Assembly: GCA_900539695.1 (NCBI GenBank)
Contig: UQDG01000004.1
Span: forward strand, 1-64,000
Direction of reading: 5' to 3'
Length of the DNA: 64,000 bases
Source: an uncultured Oscillospiraceae bacterium
GTDB taxonomy: Bacteria; Bacillota; Clostridia; Oscillospirales; Ruminococcaceae
Positions 32,286 to 41,639 of the stretch are shown in pieces. The position numbers and the translations under genes were made by a program. Below the pieces are notes generated by a model. That model saw only the letters and a program-made list of their open reading frames with translations. It was not told the DNA's origin and ran no database searches. Positions within the stretch are counted from its first letter, which is position 1. Each line of letters begins with the position of its first letter.

Positions 32286-33704
32286 ATGGCTAAATCCCCT
32301 ACCCCGATCCCCGCGCCGCCGGTTAAAATTCAGCGCGATACCAACGGCGCGGCCCCGGCCGCCCCAGCGGCAAAGCCGAAAAAGGCGGCCCCCAAAAAGC
32401 GCCGCAAGCGCCGCCGCAATCCCTTGCTGTGGTTTTTGCACGGCCTGATCCGCCGCATCTACTTTGGCCTGAAAACCGCCAGCCGCCTGGTGCTGCTGGT
32501 ACCCATCCTTGTGTTCATGGTGGCGTTCAGCTATAACGTGGACCGCAGCGGCCTGTTCCAGGGCGCACTGGCACCCCGCCGCATCGTGGACCTGATGCTG
32601 CAGGGGTACGATGTGACCAACTTCGAGCAGATGGACGAGCGCCAGGTGGTACAATTGTTTGCGCAGGATGTGGAGCAGGCCCCCGAGGCCATTGGCATTG
32701 GCTCCAGCCGCGTGCTGCAGTTCAACCGGGAAAACACCGGCGTGGATACCTTCTTTAATATGGGCGTTACCGGCGCGGACGTGCGCGACAATATGACCAG
32801 CTACTACAAGATGGTCAGCTACGGCAAAACGCCCAAGGTGCTGCTGTGGAGTATCGACCCCTGGGTCTTTTACGGCAGCGAGGACGCCTTTGATTCCCGC
32901 GCCGACGCTGACCTGTACAACGAGTTTTTGACCAAGGTGCTGAACGTCCCCACCGATTATGAGGAGCCGGACAAGGTGGAGCTGTGGAAGGCGCTAGCCG
33001 ACCCGGCCTACTTCCAGGGCAACGTGGACTACTACATAAAGAACCGCGGCCAGACCACCGTCACCGATGACGACGGCAATACCATCGAGTTCAACCCTGT
33101 GCAGGGCGACCCCTACGACCAGACAACGACGATCAAGCGGTCGGACGGCAGCGTTTTGTACGATGTGGCGTTCCGTACCCAGACAGCGGATCAGATCCGC
33201 ACCCTGGCCGCCGAAGCCTGCATGAGCTTTAACAGCGTGCACATGGAGGGCTTCGACGAGATGAGCACCACCCAGGTCCAGGCGTTTGAGTCCTTTATGG
33301 ACTACGCCAGGGAGCAAGGCACTACCGTGATTCTGGTGCTGTCGCCCTGGCACCCGTACCTCTATGGTTACCTGATCACCGAGCCGGAACTGCACAGGGG
33401 GTTCTTCCAGGTGGAGAACTGGCTGCGCGAATACTGCGCCCAAAATAACGTGCCGCTGTATGGCAGCTACGACCCCGAGTGCATCGACGGCTTAGAGGAA
33501 ACAGACTTTTTTGATGGCCTGCACTGCGCCGGGACCGGCATTGCACGGTTCTTCCCCGGCATACCGCGGGCATTGCAGCAGTTGGAGACGGGCACCCTGC
33601 CCGACCCGCTGGCCGTGCACCCGCGCACCAGCCTGGAAAGCGCGGACCCAGATGTTGTGGAGACCCTGAACGGTGAGACTGCCGAAACGGCACAGGAGGG
33701 ATAA
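32286..33704 (+). CDS. SGNH/DltD-like membrane-anchored partner of the MBOAT protein
   Basis: The 472 residues start with a Pro/Ala/Lys-rich cytoplasmic tail, one membrane anchor (about 72-90) and an extracellular domain. The GIGSSRVLQF block (Ser as candidate nucleophile), NMGVTGADVRDN and the late DGLHCAGTGIARF (Asp-x-x-His pair) fit an SGNH hydrolase-like transferase, similar in role to AlgX/AlgJ or DltD. It probably completes O-acetylation with the MBOAT protein. The sequence GCATTATGG with an upstream AAAGGCGG gives the start. Confidence 0.8.
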   Translation: MAKSPTPIPAPPVKIQRDTNGAAPAAPAAKPKKAAPKKRRKRRRNPLLWFLHGLIRRIYFGLKTASRLVLLVPILVFMVAFSYNVDRSGLFQGALAPRRIVDLMLQGYDVTNFEQMDERQVVQLFAQDVEQAPEAIGIGSSRVLQFNRENTGVDTFFNMGVTGADVRDNMTSYYKMVSYGKTPKVLLWSIDPWVFYGSEDAFDSRADADLYNEFLTKVLNVPTDYEEPDKVELWKALADPAYFQGNVDYYIKNRGQTTVTDDDGNTIEFNPVQGDPYDQTTTIKRSDGSVLYDVAFRTQTADQIRTLAAEACMSFNSVHMEGFDEMSTTQVQAFESFMDYAREQGTTVILVLSPWHPYLYGYLITEPELHRGFFQVENWLREYCAQNNVPLYGSYDPECIDGLEETDFFDGLHCAGTGIARFFPGIPRALQQLETGTLPDPLAVHPRTSLESADPDVVETLNGETAETAQEG

Positions 33705-33706
33705 GT

Positions 33707-34231
33707 ATGGCATTCATTTCTATCAGCATCACCAAAAATCACCCGCTGATCCTGGGCAAGGGCGGCTTTGGCCGCCAGCTGGCGGATTGGCTCTCGGCCG
33801 AAGGCTGGGGTGAGGCGGAATTCCTCGACGATAGCGCCCCCGGCTGCGTGGGCGGCCTGCGTGACTACGCCGACCCTAAGCTGCTGAAACCGGGCCGCCC
33901 GGCCTTTGTGGCCCTGGGCGACAACGCTCTGCGCGTGGAGCTGCTGCAAAAGCTGGCAGCGGCCGGGTATGACACGCCGGTGTTTATCAGTGATATGGCG
34001 GCCGTCAGCCCCAGTGCTGTGTTGGAGCCGGGCTGTGTGATCCTGCCCCAGGCTTATGTGGGTGCCGATGCGCATCTGGGCGTGGGCTGCATCATCAACG
34101 GCGGGGCTATCGTGGACCACGACGCGGTCCTGGGCCGCGGTGTGCATGTTGCCCCCGGCGGCATCGTAAAGGCCGGTGCCGAGGTGGAAGCCCTAACCAA
34201 GGTGGATTCTGGGGAAATCATTAAAAAGTGA
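33707..34231 (+). CDS. PglD-like sugar acetyltransferase
   Basis: The 174 residues have an N-terminal Rossmann-like part (LILGKGGFGRQLADWL) and a C-terminal left-handed beta-helix of hexapeptide repeats (PSAVLEPGCVILPQAYVGAD; GCIINGGAIVDHDAVLGRGV; VAPGGIVKAGAEV). His in VDHD is the expected catalytic base. PglD-type enzymes N-acetylate UDP-4-amino sugars or O-acetylate related sugars using acetyl-CoA. Its position two bases after the SGNH gene indicates co-transcription. The exact substrate is unknown. Confidence 0.85.
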   Translation: MAFISISITKNHPLILGKGGFGRQLADWLSAEGWGEAEFLDDSAPGCVGGLRDYADPKLLKPGRPAFVALGDNALRVELLQKLAAAGYDTPVFISDMAAVSPSAVLEPGCVILPQAYVGADAHLGVGCIINGGAIVDHDAVLGRGVHVAPGGIVKAGAEVEALTKVDSGEIIKK

Positions 34232-34245
34232 TGCGACCTTAAAAG

Positions 34246-34421
34246 CTTCCCTCTGTGAGGGAGGTGCCCCGAAGGGGCGGAGGGAGAGACAAATAAATGA
34301 GCGGCTGCTAAATTTTAGGCTCTCTCCCCCACTGCCTATCAGCGGAGTCCTTCGGACCCGGTCCCCTCTGACGCTTTGCGACATCTCCCCGCACTGCGGG
34401 GAGTCACCCACCCAGAGGGGG
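34246..34421. repeat. Dispersed ~180-bp inverted-repeat element, copy C
   Basis: It runs from CTTCCCTCTGTGAGGGAGG to CACCCACCCAGAGGGGGTC and shares GAGGTGCCCCGAAGGGGC, GGAGGGAGAGA, CTCTCTCCCCCACTGC, CCCCTCTGACGC, GCGACATCTCCCCGCACTGC and GGGGAGTCACCC with the other copies. It separates the PglD-like gene from the acyltransferase-3 gene. Confidence 0.82.
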
Positions 34422-34446
34422 TCTTTTGCTATCCCAAGGAGGTTCT

Positions 34447-35475
34447 ATGTCAAACAACAAAACCGCACGCCGCGATTATATTGATATTATGAAAGGCCTG
34501 GGCATCCTGCTGGTGGTGCTGGGGCATTTTATGGAGCAGTTCCGCTTCGGCTTCAAGCCCATCGGGGCGACGTTTATCTGCATTTACCTGTTCCATATGG
34601 CGTTGTTCTGCATTTGCAGCGGGCTGGTGGCGCATTTCAGTTTGTGGAAGCTTATCACCCAGCAGGTGTGGCTGTACGCCGTGGGCCAGGCAATCATGCT
34701 GGCGTTCCGCGCCGTAATTTTGCGGGAGGATTTTGCTGCCTCCGGCGGGTTGCTGCTGGCGTTTTTGCTGCCCTGGCGGCACATGTGGTATCTGTACGCG
34801 CTGATCTTCTGGCATCTGACCCTGCCGCTGTTGACCCGTCTGCGAGATAAGGGCCTGCCTTTTGCCCTGCTGGGCCTGGCAGGTGCCGTGGCGCTGGGCC
34901 TGTGGGCCGGCAATGTGGATTGGCCGTTCACACTGGTGCGCGTGTTTGCTTACTACCCATTTTATGCGTTCGGCGTGCTGTTCCGCCCGCAGATCGACCG
35001 GCTGGATGACCTGGCCGCGACCAGCCCTGTGATGCGGCTGGCCCCGGCGGGGGCGCTGGTGGTCTGCTACGGGCTGTATTTCCGCAGCCTGATGCTGCAG
35101 GAAGGTCAGCTGCGGGAAAGTGCCAAGATTTTTAACGATGTCGCCTACGGCGAGGGGTATGCCATGCCCGACCGGGCACGGTTTTACGCCATCGGTATTG
35201 TGACCAGCCTGGCGCTGATCGCCGCCCTGGGCGGATGCAAGGCCTTTGCAGGCCTAGGCAAAAAGACGCTGGCGGTTTATCTTTTCCATATGCCGATTTT
35301 TGCGTTTTACAGCGAACTGGGCTTTTTCCGGCTCGCCCACGAAAAGCCGCTGCCGGTCACGGTAGTATTTGTGCTGCTGGAGGCCTTGGGCTGTGTCTGC
35401 CTGCTGGCCAGCGCACCGGTGAGCAAGACATTTGATGCTGTGGCAAATGTCTGGTATAGGCTGCGTAAAAAGTGA
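34447..35475 (+). CDS. Acyltransferase family 3 membrane protein
   Basis: The 342 residues form about ten membrane helices. RDYIDIMKGLGILLVVLGH (the R-x-D and catalytic-type His), HMWYLYALIFWHLTLPLL and the late LGKKTLAVYLFHMPIFAFYS match acyltransferase 3 (OafA/WecH-like) proteins that acylate sugars at the membrane. AAGGAGGTT precedes the ATG at 34447. It ends the plus-strand glycan run, after repeat copy C and before a terminator. Confidence 0.9.
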   Translation: MSNNKTARRDYIDIMKGLGILLVVLGHFMEQFRFGFKPIGATFICIYLFHMALFCICSGLVAHFSLWKLITQQVWLYAVGQAIMLAFRAVILREDFAASGGLLLAFLLPWRHMWYLYALIFWHLTLPLLTRLRDKGLPFALLGLAGAVALGLWAGNVDWPFTLVRVFAYYPFYAFGVLFRPQIDRLDDLAATSPVMRLAPAGALVVCYGLYFRSLMLQEGQLRESAKIFNDVAYGEGYAMPDRARFYAIGIVTSLALIAALGGCKAFAGLGKKTLAVYLFHMPIFAFYSELGFFRLAHEKPLPVTVVFVLLEALGCVCLLASAPVSKTFDAVANVWYRLRKK

Positions 35476-35489
35476 TTTCGTCCTTTGGG

Positions 35490-35519
35490 GCGCCGGGAGA
35501 CTGGCGCTCTTTTTTTTGC
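35490..35519 (+). terminator. Terminator after the glycan cluster
   Basis: GGCGCC-type arms (GCGCC, loop GGGAGACT, GGCGC) are followed by TCTTTTTTTT. Confidence 0.85.
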
Positions 35520-35529
35520 ACAACACCTA

Positions 35530-35558
35530 TTGACAACGCTACTACTATGTATTACAAT
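35530..35558 (+). promoter_or_regulatory. Promoter of the padR-membrane protein pair
   Basis: TTGACA (35530-35535), a 17-base spacer and TACAAT (35553-35558). Just downstream TACTCAAACAACACCATGGTA ends in a short palindrome that could be the PadR operator, which is speculative. Confidence 0.8.
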
Positions 35559-35608
35559 GTACTCAAACAACACCATGGTAATACAAGGTAGCGGAAGGAG
35601 GGCAAGCT

Positions 35609-35938
35609 TTGTTCGACCAAGCACAGTTGCGCAAGGGTACGCTGGAAGGCTGCATTTTAAAGATCATTGACCGGGAACCGACCTACGGCTATGCCATTGC
35701 CACCACCTTGCGGGACAGCGGCTTTGCCGACCTGACCGAGGGCACACTCTATCCCCTGCTGTTGCGGCTGGAGCGCAAGGGGCTGATTGGCGCCGAGTAC
35801 CGCGCGGGTTCCGGCGGGCCGAGCCGCAAATATTACCAGCTCACGCCGGACGGAGAGACCTATCTGCAGGAATTCACGGCTGCCTGGCGTGCCGCCAGCG
35901 CCGCCGTCAACCATATTTTACAGGGCGAGGAGGACTGA
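35609..35938 (+). CDS. PadR-family transcriptional regulator
   Basis: The 109-residue winged helix has KGTLEGCILKIIDREPTYGYA, LTEGTLYPLLLRLERKGLIG and GGPSRKYYQLTPDGE, diagnostic of PadR repressors. The start is TTG at 35609 with GGAGGG upstream. It is followed after two bases by a membrane protein gene, the common PadR plus target layout, and it probably represses this pair. Confidence 0.9.
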   Translation: MFDQAQLRKGTLEGCILKIIDREPTYGYAIATTLRDSGFADLTEGTLYPLLLRLERKGLIGAEYRAGSGGPSRKYYQLTPDGETYLQEFTAAWRAASAAVNHILQGEED

Positions 35939-35940
35939 AC

Positions 35941-36639
35941 ATGAAGTTCCGCAACGAGTACAAACAACTGAAACAGGAAAACAACCTCATCTTTTCCACG
36001 CTGGCCGAGTGCGACCGCGACACCATCACCGACATCCTGAACACCATTAGCAATAGCCGCGGCATCAATTACGATGTGGAGCTGGTGCGCAAGGACCTGA
36101 TCGCCATGGCGGCCAGCGCCGAGGCAGACGGCCAATACCTGCCCGCCGTCATCGGTGACGTGGAGACTTTTAAGCTGGACCTGCTGGCCAGCATTCCCCA
36201 CCCCAAACTAATAGACTACATGCTGGACAGCCTGGTATGGATGTGCATTTACGGGCTGGCGATGTCAACGACCTATCTGCTGCTGCGTGGTGCCTGGGAC
36301 AGCCATTTTGACGCTGCCATGCTAGGGATTTGCATCGTGGTGATGATGCCCAGCGCTTGGCTGATGCAGCGCATCGTTCCCGCGTCCTGGCTTTCCTACG
36401 GCAAGGGGCTGCGCTATGGCAGTGCGCAGACGGTGCTGCTGGCGTTGTGGCTTGTGGAGTTTGGGCTGATTTACAACTGGGTCTACCCCAATCTGCCCAA
36501 CATTGGCATCCCCAACGTGGTGGCCGCCGCGCTGTTTGCGGTGCTTACCCTGGCCTTGCGCGCTTGGCGCACCCACCGCTGCAATCAGTTGGCCGATGCC
36601 CGCCCCTGGCGTGACGTGGTCGACAGCAAAAAACAATAA
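35941..36639 (+). CDS. Membrane protein paired with PadR (DUF1129/DUF1700-like)
   Basis: The 232 residues have a soluble helical N-terminal half (about 1-85: YKQLKQENNLIFSTLAECDR) and four membrane helices in the second half (about 95-215). This resembles HAAS-type proteins found after padR genes. The function is unknown; they may sense or report membrane state. It is probably co-transcribed with padR. Confidence 0.7.
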   Translation: MKFRNEYKQLKQENNLIFSTLAECDRDTITDILNTISNSRGINYDVELVRKDLIAMAASAEADGQYLPAVIGDVETFKLDLLASIPHPKLIDYMLDSLVWMCIYGLAMSTTYLLLRGAWDSHFDAAMLGICIVVMMPSAWLMQRIVPASWLSYGKGLRYGSAQTVLLALWLVEFGLIYNWVYPNLPNIGIPNVVAAALFAVLTLALRAWRTHRCNQLADARPWRDVVDSKKQ

Positions 36640-36642
36640 AAA

Positions 36643-36700
36643 CAGCCCTCGCTGGTTCGCACAATCCAGCGGGGGCTCTCCTTTTCTTGAAAGAAAAGGA
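36643..36700 (+). terminator. Tandem terminator hairpins
   Basis: AGCCCTCGCTGG and CCAGCGGGGGCT pair around TTCGCACAAT, followed by CCTTTTCTTG and a second hairpin (CCTTTTCTT / AAGAAAAGG). They separate the plus-strand genes from the convergent leu operon. Confidence 0.8.
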
Positions 36701-36749
36701 GCAAAAGAACTTTAAACAAGACTCTCCCTAAGTGAATGGCAGGGGTAGG

Positions 36750-37820
36750 TTAAATATTCTCCAAAATCTTATCGCCCATCTCGGTGCAGCCGACTTTGAT
36801 GCAGCCTTCGGCCATCATGTCGGCGGTGCGGTAGCCCTCGTCGAGAACAGCGTTGACAGCCGCCTCGATCTCGTCGGCCTCGGCGGGCATATCGAAGCTG
36901 TAGCGCAGCATCATAGCGGCAGACAGAATGCAGGCGATGGGGTTGACCACGTCTTGCCCGGCAATATCGGGCGCAGAGCCGTGGATCGGCTCATACAGTC
37001 CGCAGGTGCCCTCGCCCAGGGAGGAGGACGGCACCATGCCGATGCTGCCGGTGATTTCGCTGGCTTCGTCGGACAAAATATCGCCGAACATATTCTCGGT
37101 CACGATAACGTCAAACTGCGCGGGGTTCTTGCAGATCTGCATGGCGCAGTTGTCTACGAACATCTCGCTGTACTCTACCTCGGGGTACTCGGCCTGCAGG
37201 CGGTGCATGACGGCGCGCCACAGGCGGCTGGTGTCCAGCACGTTAGCCTTGTCCACACAGGTCAGCTTTTTCCGGCGCTTCATGGCCGTCTCAAAGCCGA
37301 TACGGCCGATGCGCTCGATCTCATGCTCAGAGTACGGCATCGTGTCGATGGCGACCTTCTCGCCGTTCTGCTCGATGGTCTTATGCTCGCCAAAGTAGAC
37401 GCCGCCAATCAGCTCACGCACGACGATAAAGTCGATGCCCTGGTCCACGATGGACTTTTTCAGCGGGGAGGCATCCGCCAGCTGGGGCCAGATCTTGGCC
37501 GGGCGGTTGTTGGCGTACAGGCCCATGCCCGCGCGCAGGCGCAGCAGGCCCTTCTCGGGGCGACGGTCGCCGGGCATGCCCTCCCACTTGGGACCGCCGA
37601 TGGCACCCAGCAGCACGCTGTCGGACTGTTTGCACTTTTCCAGCTCGACAGCAGGCAGCGGGTCGCCGAATTTATCGATGGCTTCGCCGCCCATGTAAGC
37701 GCGGGTGTAGCTAAAGGTGTGGCCGTGCTTGGCAGCAATCTTGTCCAGCACGCGCACCGCCTGGGTCACGATCTCCGGGCTGGAGCAGTCGCCGTAGATC
37801 AGGGCAATGTTTTTATTCAT
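36750..37820 (-). CDS. leuB: 3-isopropylmalate dehydrogenase
   Basis: The 356 residues match IPMDH of normal length: GGPKWEGMP, RPEKGLLRLRAGMGLYANNRPA, the substrate-binding IDFIVVRELIGGVYFGEH and GSAPDIAGQDVVNPIACILS. It oxidises and decarboxylates 3-isopropylmalate to 2-oxoisocaproate with NAD+. It is the last gene of the leuA-C-D-B order, 10 bases after leuD, and lies under the control of the upstream T-box leader. Confidence 0.96.
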   Translation of the reverse strand: MNKNIALIYGDCSSPEIVTQAVRVLDKIAAKHGHTFSYTRAYMGGEAIDKFGDPLPAVELEKCKQSDSVLLGAIGGPKWEGMPGDRRPEKGLLRLRAGMGLYANNRPAKIWPQLADASPLKKSIVDQGIDFIVVRELIGGVYFGEHKTIEQNGEKVAIDTMPYSEHEIERIGRIGFETAMKRRKKLTCVDKANVLDTSRLWRAVMHRLQAEYPEVEYSEMFVDNCAMQICKNPAQFDVIVTENMFGDILSDEASEITGSIGMVPSSSLGEGTCGLYEPIHGSAPDIAGQDVVNPIACILSAAMMLRYSFDMPAEADEIEAAVNAVLDEGYRTADMMAEGCIKVGCTEMGDKILENI

Positions 37821-37830
37821 GGATGACTCC

Positions 37831-38313
37831 TCAATCTTTCAAGCTGTTCATCAGGCCGCCCTGTTTGATGATGTTCTGGATAAACTCCGGGAATGGGGCG
37901 GCCTGGAAAGTCTGGCCGGTAGTCTCGTCGGTGATAACGCCGGTGTCAAAGTTGACGCTGACGATGTCGCCCTCGTTGATGGCCTCGCTGGCGGCGGGGC
38001 ACTCCAAAATCGGCAGGCCGATGTTGATGGCATTGCGGTAGAAGATACGGGCAAAGCTTTTGGCGATGACGCAGCTGATGCCGGCGGCCTTGATGGCTAC
38101 GGGCGCATGCTCGCGGGAGGAGCCGCAGCCGAAGTTCTCGCCGCCCACCATCAGGTCGCCCTGCTTGACGCGGGTGATGAACGTCTTATCGATGTCTTCC
38201 ATGCAGTGGCTGGCCAGCTCGGCGGCGCTCTGGGTGTTCAGGTAGCGGGCCGGGATGATAACGTCAGTGTCGATATTGTCGCCGTATTTAAAAACAGGTC
38301 CTTTTGCGTTCAT
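37831..38313 (-). CDS. leuD: 3-isopropylmalate dehydratase, small subunit
   Basis: The 160 residues match LeuD of the short archaeal/clostridial type: [57 protein letters not shown]. The GCGSSREH loop supplies the substrate-binding Arg. With LeuC it isomerises 2- to 3-isopropylmalate. It starts three bases after the leuC stop, so the subunits are made together. Confidence 0.96.
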   Translation of the reverse strand: MNAKGPVFKYGDNIDTDVIIPARYLNTQSAAELASHCMEDIDKTFITRVKQGDLMVGGENFGCGSSREHAPVAIKAAGISCVIAKSFARIFYRNAINIGLPILECPAASEAINEGDIVSVNFDTGVITDETTGQTFQAAPFPEFIQNIIKQGGLMNSLKD

Positions 38314-38316
38314 GGC

Positions 38317-39576
38317 TCAAACCTCCCTCGGATCGGTGATGTAGCCGGTCAGCGCGCTGGCTGCGGCGGTGGCGGGGCTGGCCAGGTAGACCTCGGAGTC
38401 CACGTGGCCCATGCGGCCCACAAAGTTGCGGTTGGTGGTGGAAACACAGCGCTCCCCTGCCGCCAAAATGCCCATGTAGCCGCCCAGGCAGGGGCCGCAG
38501 GTGGGGGTGGAGACGATGCAGCCTGCATCGATGAACGCCTCAGTGTATCCGCGCAGGATGCACTCCTTGTACACGGCCATGGTGGCGGGGATGATGATGC
38601 CGCGCACGCCCTTGGCGATGTGCTTGCCTTTCAGCACCTCGTAGGCAGCCTGCATATCCTCGATGCGGCCGTTGGTGCAGGAGCCGATGACGATCTGGTC
38701 GATCTTGATGTCCTTGCCCTCCTTAGCCAGGTGGGTGTTCTCCGGCAGGTGCGGGTAGCTGACGGTGGGCTCCAGCGTGGTCAGGTCGATGGTGACGGTA
38801 CGCTCGTACTCGGCATCGGGATCGGCTTCGTACTTGACCCAGGGGCGCTGGCTGCGGCCCTTCAGGTAGGCTTCGGTGATTTCGTCTACCGGAAAGATGC
38901 CGTTTTTGGCACCAGCCTCGATGGCCATGTTGCAGATGCAGAGGCGGTCTTCCATGGTCAGGCTCTTGACACCCTCGCCCACGAACTCCAGGCTCTTGTA
39001 CAGCGCGCCGGAAACGCCGATCTCACCGATCAGGTGCAGGATGACGTCCTTGCCGGTGACGGGGCGCTGGATGGCGCCGGTCAGCTCGACCTTGATGGCG
39101 GCGGGCACCTTGAACCAGGCCACGCCCTTGGCCATGCCGGCGGCCATATCGGTAGAGCCAACACCGGTGGAGAACGCGCCCACCGCGCCGTAGGTGCAGG
39201 TGTGGCTGTCGGCACCGATGATACAGTCGCCCGCGGTTACGATGCCCTTTTCGGGCAGGAGCGCGTGCTCGACACCCATCTCACCCACATCGTAGAAGTT
39301 GAGGATGTCGTATTTGTCAGCGAACTGGCGGCACTGCTTGGATTGGGTGGCGCTCTTGATGTCCTTGTTGGGTACAAAGTGGTCCAGCACGATGTTGACG
39401 CGGGTGCGGTCAAACACCGAGTCAAAACCGGCCTTCTCAAACTCGTTGATAGCCACCGGGGTGGTGATGTCGTTACCCAGCACGATGTCGAGTTGGGCGT
39501 TGATGAGCTGGCCCGCGGTCACGGCTGCTTCTCCGCAATGCGCGGCCAGGATCTTCTGTGTCATGGTCATTCCCAT
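38317..39576 (-). CDS. leuC: 3-isopropylmalate dehydratase, large subunit
   Basis: The 419 residues match LeuC. The 4Fe-4S ligands are visible in [12 protein letters not shown] and [10 protein letters not shown], along with [20 protein letters not shown]. The length is that of the shorter HacA-like bacterial/archaeal type. GGAGGG before ATG at 39576 sets the start; three Met codons close together make a start at residue 3 or 5 possible. It lies 25 bases after leuA. Confidence 0.96.
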   Translation of the reverse strand: MGMTMTQKILAAHCGEAAVTAGQLINAQLDIVLGNDITTPVAINEFEKAGFDSVFDRTRVNIVLDHFVPNKDIKSATQSKQCRQFADKYDILNFYDVGEMGVEHALLPEKGIVTAGDCIIGADSHTCTYGAVGAFSTGVGSTDMAAGMAKGVAWFKVPAAIKVELTGAIQRPVTGKDVILHLIGEIGVSGALYKSLEFVGEGVKSLTMEDRLCICNMAIEAGAKNGIFPVDEITEAYLKGRSQRPWVKYEADPDAEYERTVTIDLTTLEPTVSYPHLPENTHLAKEGKDIKIDQIVIGSCTNGRIEDMQAAYEVLKGKHIAKGVRGIIIPATMAVYKECILRGYTEAFIDAGCIVSTPTCGPCLGGYMGILAAGERCVSTTNRNFVGRMGHVDSEVYLASPATAAASALTGYITDPREV

Positions 39577-39601
39577 GGTGTTCCCTCCGTTTTAAAAGCC
39601 C

Positions 39602-41269
39602 TTATTTATTATTGATCGCACTCACCAGCGCCTTGATACCGGCTACGATGATGTCGGTATGGGTGCCGCAGCCCCAGGTCTCCTCACCAGAGGCCCATTT
39701 CAGGCCGACGTAGGAGCAGGCACGGGAGTCAGTGTCGGAATCCAGCGCGTGTTCGCTGTAATGTATCAGGGTGAAGTGCATGCCGGTCTGCTGCTCGATG
39801 GCGGTCGCCACGGCATCCAGGCGGCCGTTGCCTGTGGCGGAGCACTTGGTCTCCTTGCCGTTGACCGACAGTGTGATGTTGGCGGTGATCGTGTTGTCCG
39901 CGTTCTGGACGAAATGTGCTTCGGGGATGTTGAGCGGGCTGTTGTGGTTGAGGTAGGCAGTCTCAAAGACGTACAGCACTTCCTTCACGCTCAGTTCGCG
40001 GTGCTCGTGGTCGCTGACATCCTTGACGCGGTAGCCCAGATCCTCGCGCATCTTCGGCGGCGGGTTATAGCCGTAGTTCTGCTGCAGCAGGAAGCCGATG
40101 CCGCCCTTGCCGCTCTGGCTGTTGATGCGGATGACGTCGGCATCGTAGGTACGGCCAATATCGTGCGGGTCGATAGGGATGTAGGGGCAGGTCCACTCAT
40201 GCAGTTTCTTTTCCTTGCGCCAGGTCATGCCCTTGGCGATGGCGTCCTGATGGCTGCCGCTGAAGGCCGCGAACACCAGGGCACCGGCATACGGCGTGCG
40301 CTCGTAGACGTGCATGCGGGTCACGCGCTCGTAAATCTCGCAGATCTTGGGCATGTCGCTGAAATCGAGGTGCGGGTCCACGCCGTGGCTGTACATGTTC
40401 ATGGCCAGGGTGATGGCGTCCACATTGCCGGTGCGCTCGCCGTTGCCGAAGAGGCAGCACTCGATGCGCTGGGCACCGGCCAGCACGGCCAGTTCGGCAT
40501 CCGCCACGCCGCAGCCGCGGTCGTTGTGCGGATGGGTGGAAAGAATAACGCTGTCACGATGTTTCAGATGGTTGGAACACCATTCGATCTGGTTGGCGTA
40601 GATGTGGGGCATGCTCATCTCCACCGTGACCGGCAGGTTGATGATCATGGGGCGGTCCGGCGTGGGCTGCATGATGTCCAACACGGCGTTGCAGACTTCC
40701 ACGGCGTACTCCGGCTCGGTGCCGGTAAAGCTTTCGGGGCTGTACTCAAACAGGAAGTTGCCCTCATACTCTTCGCTGAGCTGCTTGACCAGCTTGGCAC
40801 CGTCGACGGCGATCTGCTTGATCTCCTCTTTGGACTTCTTGAACACCTGCTCGCGCTGGGCGACGCTGGTGGAGTTGTAGAAATGGATGATGGCGCGGGG
40901 CGCACCCTTGACGGCCTCAAACGTCTTACGGATGATGTGGTCGCGGCACTGGGTCAGCACCTGGACGGTGACATCCTGGGGGATACGGTTGCCGTCGATG
41001 AGCTTGCGCAGGAACTCGTACTCAGTCTCGCTGGCGGCCGGGAAACCAACCTCGATCTCCTTGAAGCCGATCTTGATCAGCATATCGTAGAATTCCAGCT
41101 TTTCGTCCAGGCTCATTGGGACGATCAGGCTCTGGTTGCCGTCGCGCAGATCCACGCTGCACCAGGCCGGGGCCTTTTCGATGTGGTCCTTTTTGGTCCA
41201 CTCATACACATGGCCGGGCTCGACCGGTGGCGGATAATACCCTACATGATACTTGGTTGCGTCCATCAT
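39602..41269 (-). CDS. leuA: 2-isopropylmalate synthase
   Basis: The 555 residues match the long LeuA type with an N-terminal TIM barrel (WCSVDLRDGNQSL with the metal Asp, STHPHNDRGC with the metal His pair, LFGNGERTGNVD) and a C-terminal regulatory LeuA dimer domain (about 430-555), which binds leucine for feedback inhibition. It condenses acetyl-CoA with 2-oxoisovalerate. It is the first gene of the leu operon, directly downstream of a T-box attenuator. Confidence 0.96.
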   Translation of the reverse strand: MMDATKYHVGYYPPPVEPGHVYEWTKKDHIEKAPAWCSVDLRDGNQSLIVPMSLDEKLEFYDMLIKIGFKEIEVGFPAASETEYEFLRKLIDGNRIPQDVTVQVLTQCRDHIIRKTFEAVKGAPRAIIHFYNSTSVAQREQVFKKSKEEIKQIAVDGAKLVKQLSEEYEGNFLFEYSPESFTGTEPEYAVEVCNAVLDIMQPTPDRPMIINLPVTVEMSMPHIYANQIEWCSNHLKHRDSVILSTHPHNDRGCGVADAELAVLAGAQRIECCLFGNGERTGNVDAITLAMNMYSHGVDPHLDFSDMPKICEIYERVTRMHVYERTPYAGALVFAAFSGSHQDAIAKGMTWRKEKKLHEWTCPYIPIDPHDIGRTYDADVIRINSQSGKGGIGFLLQQNYGYNPPPKMREDLGYRVKDVSDHEHRELSVKEVLYVFETAYLNHNSPLNIPEAHFVQNADNTITANITLSVNGKETKCSATGNGRLDAVATAIEQQTGMHFTLIHYSEHALDSDTDSRACSYVGLKWASGEETWGCGTHTDIIVAGIKALVSAINNK

Positions 41270-41315
41270 AATAAAAATGCCTCCTTCAAAGCTGTGAAGC
41301 CATTGGAGGAGGTAA

Positions 41316-41633
41316 ATAAAAAACCGTCCCCCAAAGGCGGATTGCCTTTGAGAGACGGGAGCAAATTTACAGTTGCTGTACCCGCGGTACCACTCTCATT
41401 GTCGCTGATGCGACCTCTCTGTACGATCAGCGAGTTTGCGTAAAACAAGCAAACGGCGAATCGCTCCTGCGTGATAACGGTCAGGTGCCGGCCATGCCTA
41501 CAGCGGGAAACGCTATCAGCATAGCTGCTCCGGGGCCAGTGACGCTATATCTGCCGCACCGTCTTGCACCAACCGACGGCTCTCTGCAACGGAATGGATA
41601 TGGCTTTCTCCCCATCTTTGCATTTGAATTAAT
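41316..41633 (-). promoter_or_regulatory. T-box riboswitch leader of the leu operon
   Basis: On the minus strand the T-box core AGTGGTACCGCGGGT lies at 41397-41382. It is followed by an intrinsic terminator (41359-41316; CCGTCTC and GGGACGG arms, then TTTTTTATTT). Upstream, a Stem I region includes AGAGAGCCGTCGGTTGGTG with the AG-bulge and distal-loop look. Uncharged tRNA pairing with the T-box would stabilise the antiterminator and switch on leuACDB. Leucine specificity is inferred from the genes; a CTG in TCACTGGCC is a candidate specifier, not proven. Confidence 0.92.
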
Positions 41634-41639
41634 GAGATT

